Below, one piece after another: positions 43,631 to 52,874 of a DNA stretch of 64,000 nt. Source of the stretch: Phormidesmis sp963789215 (GTDB taxonomy: Bacteria; Cyanobacteriota; Cyanobacteriia; Phormidesmidales; Phormidesmidaceae); the NCBI GenBank assembly GCA_963789215.1, contig CAWBJY010000003.1:1-64000 (forward strand), read 5' to 3'. Both the position numbers and the translations under genes were made by a program. The notes below the pieces were generated by a model. The model searched no databases, had not been told where the DNA came from, and worked only from the letters and a program-made list of their open reading frames with translations. Positions within the stretch are counted from its first letter, which is position 1, and every line of letters begins with the position of its first letter.

Positions 43631-45342
43631 GGAGAGAGCTTGGGCTTTTCCTTACTCCGATGCGACTTCTTAAATGGGGGGCCACCGCGTCTGCGTTTTT
43701 TGCTAGGCCGACCGTCGCGCCAGCCGCTGTCGTCGTCTCTGGTTTTACCCATGCTAGAGATGTTCATCGGATGTCCGAGTACAGACACTTTCTTTAGCAG
43801 CGAAAAGGTTTCTTCTGGGATTCCTTGGGGTAAGTCAACGGTGCTGTAGTCGTCGAAGATGCTGATGCGACCGATGAATTTGTTGGCTAGGCCGGTTTCG
43901 TTGGCGATCGCACCCACAATGTGACCTGGCTTGACGCTTTGGTTTTTACCGACTTCAACTCGGAATCGTTCCATGCCAATGGCTTCGCGATCGCGCCCAC
44001 CGTCATTTCGCTGTGGCATTGCCTTTTCTTCAATCAGCAATGGCTCGTCGCCCTGCATCAGTGACGCTAGCGCTCCTGCAATTTCGAGCGCTGGCACATC
44101 GTGCTCCTGCTCGTACTGCTCTAGAATTCGCGTAAAGAAACCCGAATCCTCTTCGGCTAGCTTATCGGAAATCTTTTGCTTAAACCGCTCGATTCGCTGA
44201 TTGTTTACGACCTCTGTAGAAGGCATTTCCATCCGCTCGATTCGCTGCTTGGTCGAACGTTCGATAGATCCTAATAGCCGCTTCTCTCGAGGCGTTACAA
44301 ACAAAATTGCCTCGCCTGTGCGCCCGGCTCTGCCCGTGCGTCCAATCCGGTGGACGTAGGCTTCTGGATCGTAGGGCATGTCGTAGTTAATCACGTGGCT
44401 AATGCGCTCTACGTCTAGTCCTCTAGCGGCTACATCTGTTGCCACTAAAATGTCGAGCTTGCCTTTTTTGAGTCTATCTACAGTGCGTTCTCGCTGATTT
44501 TGCGGCACATCACCACTAAGCGGCGCGGTGTTATACCCTCTGGCCTCTAGCTTTTCAGATAGCTCAACGGTCGCTACTTTTGTGCGAACAAACACAATCA
44601 TGCCGTCAAAGGCTTCTACTTCTAAAATTCGCGTTAGCGCATCTAGCTTGTGATAACCGCTGACTGACCAGAACCGCTGACGAATCGTATCAGCGGTTTT
44701 AGACTCGCCCTTAATTGAGATCTCTTCAGGGTTGTTTAGATGCTTTTGAGCGATTTTGCGAATCACCTGGGGCATCGTGGCTGAGAATAGCGCAATCTGT
44801 CGGCCCGGTGGGGTTTGGTCGATTACCCATTCCACGTCGTCGATAAAGCCCATGCGCAGCATTTCGTCGGCTTCGTCTAGGACTAAAAATTTCAGGTTGG
44901 AAAGATCGAGCGTACCGCGTTTGATATGGTCAATGACTCGGCCCGGTGTACCGACTACCACGTGAGCTGCCCGGCGCAGCTGTTTTAGCTGAATTTGATA
45001 GCTTTGTCCGCCGTAAACAGGCAGAACGTGGAAGCCGTTCATTCTTTTGCCGTAGCCTTGAAAAGCTTCGGCTACCTGGAGGGCTAGCTCGCGGGTAGGG
45101 GCGAGGACAAGGGCCTGCGGGCGGTTGTTTGAGGTGTCTATTTGAGAGAGGATGGGCAGTGCGAAGGCCGCTGTTTTACCGGTGCCAGTTTGGGCTTGGC
45201 CGATAATGTCTTTGCCTTCTAAGAGGGGTGGAATCGTCTTCGCCTGAATGGGCGTAGGGCTTTCGTAGCCAATTTCGTCTAGGGCGCTCAGCACGGCTGG
45301 AGCGAGCGCTAAATCTTGGAAAGACTGCACGGTAGCGGTCAT
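43621..45342 (-). CDS. DEAD-box RNA helicase (DeaD/CsdA-like)
   Basis: A 573-residue ATP-dependent RNA helicase: Q-motif near YESPTPIQ, motif I AQTGTGKT, PTRELA, DEAD box VLDEADEML, SAT in FSATMP, and HRIGRTGRAGRTGEA. The C-terminus has a DbpA-type RNA-binding domain (RFRVEVGKNQSVKPGHIVGA) and a basic tail. It fits the cyanobacterial cold/redox-induced helicase group; identity to CrhR is inferred only from length and domains. The long 379-base upstream region suggests regulated 5' leader. Confidence 0.93.
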   Translation of the reverse strand: MTATVQSFQDLALAPAVLSALDEIGYESPTPIQAKTIPPLLEGKDIIGQAQTGTGKTAAFALPILSQIDTSNNRPQALVLAPTRELALQVAEAFQGYGKRMNGFHVLPVYGGQSYQIQLKQLRRAAHVVVGTPGRVIDHIKRGTLDLSNLKFLVLDEADEMLRMGFIDDVEWVIDQTPPGRQIALFSATMPQVIRKIAQKHLNNPEEISIKGESKTADTIRQRFWSVSGYHKLDALTRILEVEAFDGMIVFVRTKVATVELSEKLEARGYNTAPLSGDVPQNQRERTVDRLKKGKLDILVATDVAARGLDVERISHVINYDMPYDPEAYVHRIGRTGRAGRTGEAILFVTPREKRLLGSIERSTKQRIERMEMPSTEVVNNQRIERFKQKISDKLAEEDSGFFTRILEQYEQEHDVPALEIAGALASLMQGDEPLLIEEKAMPQRNDGGRDREAIGMERFRVEVGKNQSVKPGHIVGAIANETGLANKFIGRISIFDDYSTVDLPQGIPEETFSLLKKVSVLGHPMNISSMGKTRDDDSGWRDGRPSKKRRRGGPPFKKSHRSKEKPKLSPRK

Positions 45343-45721
45343 TATAAATTCACCTTGGAGCTAATGAAAAATATAGCTATGGATCTGCAAGCTATATCGC
45401 GGGCGGAATTGAAGTTAAGTACTCGCTAATAAGTACTGGATAAGGCAAAGCGGGCTTGAAAGGTCTAATCATTCGCACAAATCTAGCTATATGCCTAAGA
45501 CTCGCACTGAATGCTTCATCGTCCATTGCAACCCAAACAAGCCCCTACAAAGAAAACTGCTTAGCGGTTAATACTATGCGCACCTGTATAAAATATTGGT
45601 GTATTGGTGGCTATTTATTCAAACCACAAGCATACAGCGTGATCGCCATTCATCTGTAATTTTAGCGACAGTTTTTATGCACAACTCCGTATATTTGAAA
45701 AGATCTTACGGTTGCAACTGG
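45343..45721. other. Gene-free leader region of the DEAD-box gene
   Basis: The spacer lies upstream of the helicase (minus strand) and downstream of the DUF2993 gene. It holds an ATATAGC/GCTATAT inverted repeat at 45371-45397 and a 14-bp tandem repeat at 45416-45443. A short plus-strand open frame (45456-45659) looks non-coding. A structured cold-responsive leader is plausible but not shown. Confidence 0.45.
45416..45443. repeat. 14-bp tandem repeat
   Basis: TAAGTACTCGCTAA and TAAGTACTGGATAA are adjacent in the helicase upstream region. Confidence 0.7.
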
Positions 45722-46489
45722 TTACATTGAGAAGCTTGCCGGATCACCGACGACTTCTAGGCCGATGGATTCGCCAGCTACCATGACGGATGTGATTTCT
45801 ACTTTGACGGGCAGATCTTCTAGGTCGGCGAGCGGATTAATCAAGTTTGAAAGTCTTTTAGCCACCATAGAGCTGAGGTCTAGACCAGCGGCACTGACTT
45901 CCTCTACTTCAAAGCTGAGCTTTGTGCCCGATCCGATTAGCTGCCCGGTAACGTCTACGGTAATGCCTGCGGGTAGGGAGAAGCTGCCTAAGTTAGGTTG
46001 AATGCGGAGGGTGGCTCGATCGGGCGATAGCAGTATCACTTCAGCGCTGCGAACGTTGCGATCGCTTTCTAAAAAGTCAGCCAAATCGTAAGACTTAATG
46101 ACGGCTGTGAGCTTGGCACTGTCTACCTGGCTCAACCGCTTCTGCTGGCGACTATAGGTGACGCCCTGCAAATTCAAAACGAGCCGGTCAATGACGGGTG
46201 CGCCTTCTGGCTTAACTCGCTCGCCTATTGCAACAACGCTATCGGCGCTGCCTGGCCCGATCTTGAGTCCGTCAATTTTGACATCGTAGTTTTCTGCGGG
46301 GCCTACGTATTTTGGCAATTCGTTTTCAATGCCTTGCTCTACTAGGCTAGCTGGCGTACAACTTGCGACGCCTACTAATGTGAGGCTTAAGACAGTGACG
46401 CCTGAAAATATCCACTGCGCGGGTTTACTCAGCAGCATCTGGATGGGCGCTTTGCGATCTGCTATATCTGTTTTTATCGGCGTGGACAT
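45722..46489 (-). CDS. DUF2993 (LmeA-like) putative lipoprotein
   Basis: 255 residues: an N-terminal hydrophobic signal with a lipobox-like LVGVASC before the mature domain, then a DUF2993 fold (YDVKIDGLKIGPGSADSV, LVLNLQGVTYSRQQKRL, ITVDVTGQLIGSGTKLSFEV). DUF2993 proteins bind phospholipid-like molecules in the envelope; the cyanobacterial role is unknown. Confidence 0.82.
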   Translation of the reverse strand: MSTPIKTDIADRKAPIQMLLSKPAQWIFSGVTVLSLTLVGVASCTPASLVEQGIENELPKYVGPAENYDVKIDGLKIGPGSADSVVAIGERVKPEGAPVIDRLVLNLQGVTYSRQQKRLSQVDSAKLTAVIKSYDLADFLESDRNVRSAEVILLSPDRATLRIQPNLGSFSLPAGITVDVTGQLIGSGTKLSFEVEEVSAAGLDLSSMVAKRLSNLINPLADLEDLPVKVEITSVMVAGESIGLEVVGDPASFSM

Positions 46490-46523
46490 TAGTCAGAATT
46501 CCTCTTTCTCGTCATGCGCTTGG

Positions 46524-46865
46524 CTAAAACTGTTTAGATTGCACCGTTGACGTTTCAACTTCGTACATTTCATAGCGCTGTGTTTCTACGGGCTTAGATT
46601 TCGCTGGAATACGTTGCGACAAAAAGCGTTCGATAGTCTTACGGAAGTCATTCCGATGGGCATAAGTTACCCCAAAGCTAACCACGATCGCTATCTGTCG
46701 TTCAGATCTGCGGTAGAAAATTATCATTTGTCGAGAATCTCTATCGCTGCGATTAGCTGCGATTATTGGTGTTCGAGCTGTATTGATATTGGATAGAGCT
46801 GGGCTGTCGGCCGTACCTATAATGAGAAAGCTAATGAGAAAGCATTTCTTGAGTGCTGACGACAA
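46524..46865 (-). CDS. Possible small protein of unknown function
   Basis: A 113-codon open frame with codon usage resembling neighbours in its C-terminal half (IIFYRRSERQIAIVVSFGV). It begins MSSALKKCFLISFLIIGTA, a weak signal-like segment, and ends 34 bp before the DUF2993 start on the same strand. I recognise no family. Its first codons contain a 12-bp tandem duplication (AATGAGAAAGCT/A at 46821-46844). It may equally be non-coding. Confidence 0.3.
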   Translation of the reverse strand: MSSALKKCFLISFLIIGTADSPALSNINTARTPIIAANRSDRDSRQMIIFYRRSERQIAIVVSFGVTYAHRNDFRKTIERFLSQRIPAKSKPVETQRYEMYEVETSTVQSKQF

Positions 46866-46939
46866 CCGGCGATCGCTGTATGCCTAGCTTTTTTCATCGT
46901 TCCTGGCCTTTTTTACCCTGTGCGTTCTCGAGCAGTTTT

Positions 46940-46969
46940 CTATGTGGATGTTCTCTATGTGGATAGAGG
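46940..46969. repeat. 15-bp tandem repeat duplicating a start region
   Basis: CTATGTGGATGTTCT and CTATGTGGATAGAGG are adjacent; both contain ATGTGG so each could start the DUF2391 gene in frame (MWMFS then MWIEE). Confidence 0.8.
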
Positions 46970-47814
46970 AGCTACGGGCTATTTTGCGCGGGGCCGCAGG
47001 CAGCTTTTTGTTTGGTATTCCACTGCTCTATACCGTTGAGGTTTGGGCGATTGGGTCTTCTACTAGCGCGATTCGACTGCTAGCGGTGCAGGCGGCGACT
47101 TTTGTGGCGGTGCTTTTGCTGACTCAGATTGAAGGTTTTCGGCGATCGCTCTCTATCCATCCTCTAGAGACGGTGCTAGAGAGCATTGAGGCGCTAGGTA
47201 TTGGCGTTATCTGTGCGGCGATCGCGCTTGTTTTGCTCCGACGCATCACGCTCGAAACACCTCTGTCTGAAGCGCTAGGCAAATTAATTTTTGAAGGCGT
47301 CCCCTTTTCTCTTGGCGTTACGCTCGCTAGGTCTACGCTTGATAGGCGTAGCTCTCGTCAGCGCCGCACGTCTATTTTGGAGGGCGATCCTACGCCATTG
47401 TCAGCGGCAGCAACCGGCATTCGAGACACGCTAGTAGATATAGATGCGACGATTATTGGCGCAGTTGTGATTGCTTTTAGCATTGCGCCGACTGAAGAGA
47501 TTGCGATTGTAGCTGCTGGGCTACCGCCGCTGTGGCTGCTGATAGTGATGGCGGCTTCTCTATTGATTTCATACATTATTGTGTTTGCTTCTGGCTTTAC
47601 CGATCGCCGCGAACGGGCGCAGCGGGGTTTGTTACTAAGTCCTTTAACTGAGACGCTGCTAGCCTACGTGGTGGTTTTAATTGCCTCGGCGCTGATGCTA
47701 ATTTTCTTTCAGCAGCTTACGGGCAACGACCCCTGGCAAGAGTGGTTAGAAAACATTATTGTGTTAGGCTTACCTGCCTCAGTTGGGGGGGCCGCTGGGC
47801 GAATTTTGGTGTAG
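46942..47814 (+). CDS. DUF2391/TIGR02587-type integral membrane protein
   Basis: About 290 residues with seven or so TM helices (FLFGIPLLYTVEVWAI, VICAAIALVLLRRI, IIGAVVIAFSIAPTEEIAIV, YVVVLIASALMLIFF). The APTEEI segment with adjacent acidic residues is a family mark. Function unknown. It is paired with the TIGR02588-like gene 36 bp downstream, the usual arrangement. Start is ambiguous because the ATGTGG region is duplicated: 46942, 46948 or 46957. Confidence 0.82.
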   Translation: MWMFSMWIEELRAILRGAAGSFLFGIPLLYTVEVWAIGSSTSAIRLLAVQAATFVAVLLLTQIEGFRRSLSIHPLETVLESIEALGIGVICAAIALVLLRRITLETPLSEALGKLIFEGVPFSLGVTLARSTLDRRSSRQRRTSILEGDPTPLSAAATGIRDTLVDIDATIIGAVVIAFSIAPTEEIAIVAAGLPPLWLLIVMAASLLISYIIVFASGFTDRRERAQRGLLLSPLTETLLAYVVVLIASALMLIFFQQLTGNDPWQEWLENIIVLGLPASVGGAAGRILV

Positions 47815-47850
47815 GTTGAGTTCCCATGCTTAACGTCTGTAGGGTAAACG

Positions 47851-48273
47851 ATGAGTGACGAGTCAGCTAAGGCTAAAAGATTGAGCGAGGACAAAAGGGT
47901 GCGATCGCCCGCCGAATGGATCACGCTTACGCTCTCTACGTTTGTTTTAGCGCTCATCGTAGGACTAGTGCTTTACGATTGGCAGATCAGCAAAAATATC
48001 CCACCTGCTTTTCAAGTCGAAATTACTGAAGCTACTCGCCTCACCGAAGGGCGCTACTACGTTCCGTTTACGCTGTATAACAGCGGCGGACGCATTGCTC
48101 GCACCGTTCAGGTATTAGCAGATTTAAACCTGCCTGATGGCACCGACGAAACGGGTGAGCAGCAGTTTGATTTTCTCTCTGGAAACGAGCGAAAAAAAGG
48201 TGGCTTTGTGTTCGAGCACGACCCCCAGGCTGGCGAGCTGGTCGTTAGAGTCGCCAGCTTTGGTCTGCCGTAA
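47851..48273 (+). CDS. TIGR02588-type single-pass membrane protein
   Basis: 140 residues with one TM near the N-terminus (ITLTLSTFVLALIVGLVLYD) and a beta-rich extracytoplasmic domain (YYVPFTLYNSGGRIARTVQV). It matches the small partner gene of the DUF2391/TIGR02587 membrane protein. Function unknown. It converges on the FTR1 gene, with stops 13 bp apart. Confidence 0.8.
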   Translation: MSDESAKAKRLSEDKRVRSPAEWITLTLSTFVLALIVGLVLYDWQISKNIPPAFQVEITEATRLTEGRYYVPFTLYNSGGRIARTVQVLADLNLPDGTDETGEQQFDFLSGNERKKGGFVFEHDPQAGELVVRVASFGLP

Positions 48274-48286
48274 GTTAGGCAAGGCT

Positions 48287-49219
48287 TTACGATTTCGCTG
48301 GCTGAGTTTTTGGCTGGCTAGCTTTTTGACTGATCAGGTTCAAGCTGCGCAAGTATCGCCCGCCGATGCCCACCAAGAAAGCAACGTACACAATGATTTG
48401 CAACAGGTAGATGTGGTCGCGGTAGCCCAGCATGGTTTTGAATAGAATGCCGGGGAACTGCTTGTCTGGTAAGACGGCGCTAGCGTCCCAAACTAGAGGG
48501 CCAAGGATGCAAGATTGAGTGCTGATACACAGATCTACATGGGGCTGGTTGAGGATGCTAAGCGCGGCAAAAGCTGCGTCTAGGTTTTTGAAAATGGAGA
48601 CGACTAGGCCCGCGATGATGAGCAGTAAGAAAATGCCCATGACCTGAAAGAACAGCCGCAGGTTGATCTTAACGCCAAATTTGAATAGGCCAATACCGAT
48701 TGCAAAAGCGCCGACTAGTCCGGCTACAACGCCTGAAATGCTCGCGGCAGTCTGCTGTAGATTGCTGAACAAAAACAGAACCGTTTCGAAGCCTTCGCGC
48801 AAAACGGCGATGCAGACTAGGCTAAAAATGCTGATGTTGGCTGCTTCTGAATCGGCTAGCGCGTCTTGAATCGATCCTTCTACGTTGCTTTTTAGACTGC
48901 GGGCCTGCTGGGTCATCCAAATCAGCATCCAGCTCAGCATGATAACGGCAACGCTGCCGAATAAGACGCCCAAAGACGGTTTGATAACACCCTGCAAGGC
49001 AGGCATGGCGTATTGCACCTTGCCTAGTACAGTGCTTAAAAAGGCCCCGATGAGTACGCTGCCTGCCATGCCTGCTGCGACACCGCCGTATACCCATTTG
49101 TTAAGTTCATTACGGTTGGACTTATCCAAACAGGCTAAAACAATGCCTACAACCAGCGCAGCTTCAACGCCTTCTCGCAGGGTAATAACAAAAGTAGGGA
49201 TGGCCTGGGAGAAATCCAT
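48287..49219 (-). CDS. FTR1-family high-affinity iron permease
   Basis: 310 residues, about seven TM helices. The two REGxE iron-coordination motifs are present: LREGVEAALVVG at the N-terminus and LREGFETVLFLF about residue 140. The family imports ferrous/ferric iron, sometimes with a periplasmic oxidase; none is adjacent. The C-terminus ends in a repetitive basic tail (QKASQPKTQPAKS) encoded by a 16-bp DNA repeat at 48298-48329. Confidence 0.9.
   Translation of the reverse strand: MDFSQAIPTFVITLREGVEAALVVGIVLACLDKSNRNELNKWVYGGVAAGMAGSVLIGAFLSTVLGKVQYAMPALQGVIKPSLGVLFGSVAVIMLSWMLIWMTQQARSLKSNVEGSIQDALADSEAANISIFSLVCIAVLREGFETVLFLFSNLQQTAASISGVVAGLVGAFAIGIGLFKFGVKINLRLFFQVMGIFLLLIIAGLVVSIFKNLDAAFAALSILNQPHVDLCISTQSCILGPLVWDASAVLPDKQFPGILFKTMLGYRDHIYLLQIIVYVAFLVGIGGRYLRSLNLISQKASQPKTQPAKS
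48298..48329. repeat. 16-bp tandem repeat at the FTR1 C-terminus
   Basis: CTGGCTGAGTTTTTGG and CTGGCTAGCTTTTTGA are adjacent and translated in the last 15 codons of the permease gene. Sixteen is not a multiple of three, so the copies are read in different frames. Confidence 0.75.
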
Positions 49220-49307
49220 GGAGATAGGCGGCGCAAGTTTCTGTTCTATTCTACTGCGGTCATCTCATTCCATCTTGCTGAGGTTTCTGGCTTTGTATAG
49301 AAAAGTT

Positions 49308-50252
49308 TTACGTGAGTCCGATTTCTTTAAGTCTTTTAGCCAATGCTTCTGCAGCGGTTTCGGCTGGATAGGCAGCTTTACCGCCCGTTTGTTTTACGCA
49401 GGCGGGTAGCGGCGTTAGATCGAAGTCTGGGCGAGGATGAACAAAAAAGGGCATAGAAAAGCGGCGATCGCGGCTGCTGTTTGGATTGACAACGCGATGA
49501 GTTGTGCTTCTTAGCAATCCGTTGCTTAGTGCCTGAAGCATATCGCCTGTATCTACAATAATCTGACCTGGAATGGGTTCGATAGAGAGCCATTTGCCGT
49601 TGGCCTGTAGTAGCTCTAGTCCGGGCGTGGTCGCTTCGCAGAGCAGCGTAATCAGGTTGATGTCTTCGTGAGGGGCGGCTCTTTGGCTGTTGGGCGTATC
49701 TTCAGCTCTGATGGGAGGATAGTGAATAACGCGCAGAATCGTTTGGCCTTCTTTTACCTGAGTCGAAAAGAAGTCGGTGGGTTGCCCAAGGTACTGGGCG
49801 CAGGCCGCCATCAAATGATCGGCGCAGGTTTCTAATTCTTCGAAGAGAGTGGCCATTACGAGGCGAAATTGAGGAACTTCGCGAGGCCAAATATTATCGG
49901 GATAGTCAACCGGATGCTGGGTTGGCCGTTCTCTGCCAAGATGCCAAAATTCTTTCAAGTCTGGTGCGTTTGAGTCTTTAGCATGTTCTTTGCCAAACTG
50001 AGTAAAGCCTCTTTGCCCTTTAAGACTGGCAATTTCGTACTGAGCTTTAGTGTTGCTAGAGAGGGCAAAGAAGGCTTCTGCAGCGCCGTAGGCAGCCTCG
50101 ATCATCCGTAGCTCTACGCCGTGGTTAACTAAAGCAAAGAAGCCAATTTTATGCAGGGCCTCTCCCAAATCTTGGACAAATTGGGTTGCTTTTTGTTGGT
50201 TGCTACCTATGAAGTCTTGCAGATTGAGGACGGGGATGGTTTGAGTCTTCAT
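49308..50252 (-). CDS. Isopenicillin-N-synthase-like 2OG-Fe(II) oxygenase
   Basis: 314 residues in the 2OG-Fe(II) oxygenase superfamily: N-terminal DIOX_N (FFALVNHGVELRMIEAAYGA), HxD metal ligands in PHEDINLITLL, distal His in TTHRVVNP, and the RxS 2-oxoglutarate site in RRFSMPFFVHP. The substrate is unknown. No biosynthetic cluster surrounds it. Confidence 0.9.
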   Translation of the reverse strand: MKTQTIPVLNLQDFIGSNQQKATQFVQDLGEALHKIGFFALVNHGVELRMIEAAYGAAEAFFALSSNTKAQYEIASLKGQRGFTQFGKEHAKDSNAPDLKEFWHLGRERPTQHPVDYPDNIWPREVPQFRLVMATLFEELETCADHLMAACAQYLGQPTDFFSTQVKEGQTILRVIHYPPIRAEDTPNSQRAAPHEDINLITLLCEATTPGLELLQANGKWLSIEPIPGQIIVDTGDMLQALSNGLLRSTTHRVVNPNSSRDRRFSMPFFVHPRPDFDLTPLPACVKQTGGKAAYPAETAAEALAKRLKEIGLT

Positions 50253-50454
50253 GGTTGAGCGGAGAAATGGATTTTTACGGCAAAGAATAAATGAAACTAA
50301 GTTTTAGTTTGGTTATCCTAACAAACTGCACCTTGTGCGATGAGGCGATAGACTTTAATAGAGACTAACGTCTTTTGTGATGATTTTTTTGAAGCAGATG
50401 CTGTCTATTTTGGGGCTGCTTCAGCTGTATTTATGGAATGAATAGTCTGCTTTG

Positions 50455-50853
50455 ATGCTTGCTATAAAGTCTTTTTTGGTTGATAAATTTTTAACGGTTT
50501 GGTGGGCCGTTGTCATTGTTCTGCTGGCACTCCCTTTTGGCGTTTGGCTGGCAAACTATAGCGCGGCGGCTTCTGCCGAAACGGCTTGCTATGTTTCTAA
50601 TGACCATCAGATTTGTTTGGAGAGTTTGCGCCGTAGCGCTCAGCGGTATTGGGAGTATCGAACGGTGATTAGTGTCGATGGCAAGGAGCAGCCGTTAGAG
50701 CTTTATAACTGTCGCGATCGCACTAGAACTTTACCGAGAGATGGGAGTACAATTCCGTTCTTAACAAACAAAACGGGCGATTGGGTCTGCCGGGTTTTTG
50801 AGCCGCCTCGTGCTCCTCAGCTAAGAGAGCGTGGGATAGTGGAGATACGGTAG
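50455..50853 (+). CDS. Small exported or membrane-anchored Cys-containing protein
   Basis: About 132 residues. An N-terminal TM (AVVIVLLALPFGVWLANYSA) leads to a hydrophilic domain with four Cys (TACYVSNDHQICLE, LYNCRDR, DWVCRVFE). I do not recognise the family. ATG 50455 chosen (TTG 50452 adjacent). Monocistronic and convergent with the DNA ligase gene. Confidence 0.65.
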   Translation: MLAIKSFLVDKFLTVWWAVVIVLLALPFGVWLANYSAAASAETACYVSNDHQICLESLRRSAQRYWEYRTVISVDGKEQPLELYNCRDRTRTLPRDGSTIPFLTNKTGDWVCRVFEPPRAPQLRERGIVEIR

Positions 50854-50884
50854 AGGACGGTAGGGGTGAGCTGTCAGTGATGGG

Positions 50885-52528
50885 TTAGCGGGATGGCGTT
50901 CCGGCTGTGGTGTAGTTTTCTAGCAGGGCGATCGCGTTCTCTAGCGTGTCGGCTTCTGCTAAAGGCTTGTCTGTTCGCCAGCGTAAAATTCTAGGGAAGC
51001 GAACGGCAATGCCCGACTTGTGGCGTTTGGATTCGGCGATGCCTTCAAAGCCAATTTCGAAGACGTGATGGGGTTTGAGCGATCGCACTGGCCCAAATTT
51101 CTCCTGGGTGTGACGGCGAATCCAGCGGTCTAGTTTTTCAATTTCGGCGTTGTCTAACCCGGAGTAGGCTTTGGTAAAAGGGACGAGCGTATCGCCTTGC
51201 CAAAGGGCAAAGGTGTAGTCGGTAAAGAGGTTAGCTCGTTTGCCGGTGCCTGCTTGTGCGTATAGCAGCACGGCGTCTAGGGTCATCGGATCTACTTTGT
51301 GTTTCCACCAGTAGCCTCGTTTGCGACCTACTAGATATGGACTGTCTTGGGCTTTTAGCATGAGTCCTTCAGCGCCATTTTCTCGGGAGTGCGATCGCAT
51401 CTCTTCAAGATCGTCAAAGGTCTCAAAAGACAGCGGCTTAGCGTAGCTGAGATATTCGTTCGGGTGGGCGTCTATCAAATTAACCAGCATGGCTCGGCGC
51501 TCTTGTAACGGCCTGGTGCGAATGTCTTCTCCTGCTGTTTCTAGTAAGTCGTAGGCCAAAAAATGCGCTGGATAGTCGGCCATGACTTTCTTCGTGACTT
51601 TTTTTCGGCCTAATCGTTTTTGCAGGAAGTTGAAGTCTAATGGGCGATTGTTCTCCCAGCAAACAATTTCACCGTCTAGTACAGTGCCTTCTGGCAACAG
51701 TCTTATCGCCGTCTCGAATTCGGGAAACTGATGCGTGATCAAATCTTCTCCGCGCGACCAGGTAAATGTCTGATCGGCCCGATGAATAAGTTGAGCACGA
51801 ATGCCATCCCACTTCCATTCGGCCTGCCAGTTTGCCATATCCTCGGCAGCAAATTTAGCAACGTCAATAGGTGACGCTAAAAAGAAGGGGTAGGGCTGGC
51901 TAGGCTGAGTATCGGCGGCGTCTGGATTGATGAGCGCTGTGTAAAAGTCGGCGTTTGTTTCAATCGCTCCCATCAGCCGATGAGAGATAACGGCTTCGGT
52001 CAGCTGATACTCCTTAGAGAGCGCTTTAATTACGAGCTTGCTGCTCACGCCGACCCTAAAAGCGCCAGTCAGCACTTTATTAAGCACGAAAATCTCGTCG
52101 TCTTCGAGCGCGGCCCACCAGTCGATGACTAAATCTCTAATGGCGTTTTCATCGTCTTTGAGGCGCTTCACTTGAGGAATAATGTCTTCCATCCACGCCT
52201 TTAGGGGCGTATTGCTATTAGCGCTAGAAGCACCTGTTGGTTCTATTGGGGTATCTCGTAGCAGGAGCGCTATGGTTTCGGCTGTGTCACCCACATGGGA
52301 TCTGCTCTCGTCAAACAGCCATTCTGGAATATCTGAGATCTGCAAAAAGATCTCCGTCAATATGCGCGAGGTAATTAGGCGCCTGCGAGTTTTGCCTAGC
52401 AGTAGATACAGCGCCCAAACCGCATTTTCTGGCGTTTCGATTCGAAAATACTGCTGTAGGGCCTTGACTTTCTCGTTAGTTGACGTAGTTGAATCAACGG
52501 CTCGAAAAAGCTGTGTAAATTGTTTCAT
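50885..52528 (-). CDS. ATP-dependent DNA ligase
   Basis: 547 residues. N-terminal DNA-binding domain, then adenylation domain with the active Lys in WKWDGIRAQL (motif I KxDG), LDGEIVCW (motif III), GLMLKAQDSPY (IV) and WWKHK (V), and a C-terminal OB domain. This is the bacterial Lig type often clustered with an Lhr-like helicase and an exonuclease; those partners are absent here. Probably a repair ligase. ATG 52528. Confidence 0.92.
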   Translation of the reverse strand: MKQFTQLFRAVDSTTSTNEKVKALQQYFRIETPENAVWALYLLLGKTRRRLITSRILTEIFLQISDIPEWLFDESRSHVGDTAETIALLLRDTPIEPTGASSANSNTPLKAWMEDIIPQVKRLKDDENAIRDLVIDWWAALEDDEIFVLNKVLTGAFRVGVSSKLVIKALSKEYQLTEAVISHRLMGAIETNADFYTALINPDAADTQPSQPYPFFLASPIDVAKFAAEDMANWQAEWKWDGIRAQLIHRADQTFTWSRGEDLITHQFPEFETAIRLLPEGTVLDGEIVCWENNRPLDFNFLQKRLGRKKVTKKVMADYPAHFLAYDLLETAGEDIRTRPLQERRAMLVNLIDAHPNEYLSYAKPLSFETFDDLEEMRSHSRENGAEGLMLKAQDSPYLVGRKRGYWWKHKVDPMTLDAVLLYAQAGTGKRANLFTDYTFALWQGDTLVPFTKAYSGLDNAEIEKLDRWIRRHTQEKFGPVRSLKPHHVFEIGFEGIAESKRHKSGIAVRFPRILRWRTDKPLAEADTLENAIALLENYTTAGTPSR

Positions 52529-52583
52529 CTTGCTGCTGAATGCAATGCTATGACGGCTGCCAGCTTCTCTAGGTCGCTGTGCG

Positions 52584-52611
52584 GTTGTCTTTTAGCAGTT
52601 GTCTTTTATCT
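52584..52611. repeat. 14-bp tandem repeat
   Basis: GTTGTCTTTTAGCA and GTTGTCTTTTATCT are adjacent upstream of the ligase gene (minus strand) in the divergent spacer. Confidence 0.72.
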
Positions 52612-52874
52612 TTGTTGGGGAATGCATCATTCTTACCCTGCGTGCGAACCCTGCGCATCTGCTAGAGGTCTATGATTTCTAGCGAGATTATCTTTGCTGC
52701 GACTTTTTTTTAATCTTTAATAATATTAAAAATTCGCAATTCCTGGTCAAATCAGGGTTATTACGCTTTAGGATGTTAAAGTTCGAAACACTTCGAGATA
52801 GTTGTTATTTCGCATTAAATAAATGTGAACACTCATTCATTTCGGCTAGTTTCGGTGTGACTCCCCAGGCTGAT

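Noticed and set aside
45456..45659. 67-codon plus-strand frame upstream of the DEAD-box gene
   Set aside because: No ribosome site, unnatural composition, and lies in an A/T-rich regulatory spacer.
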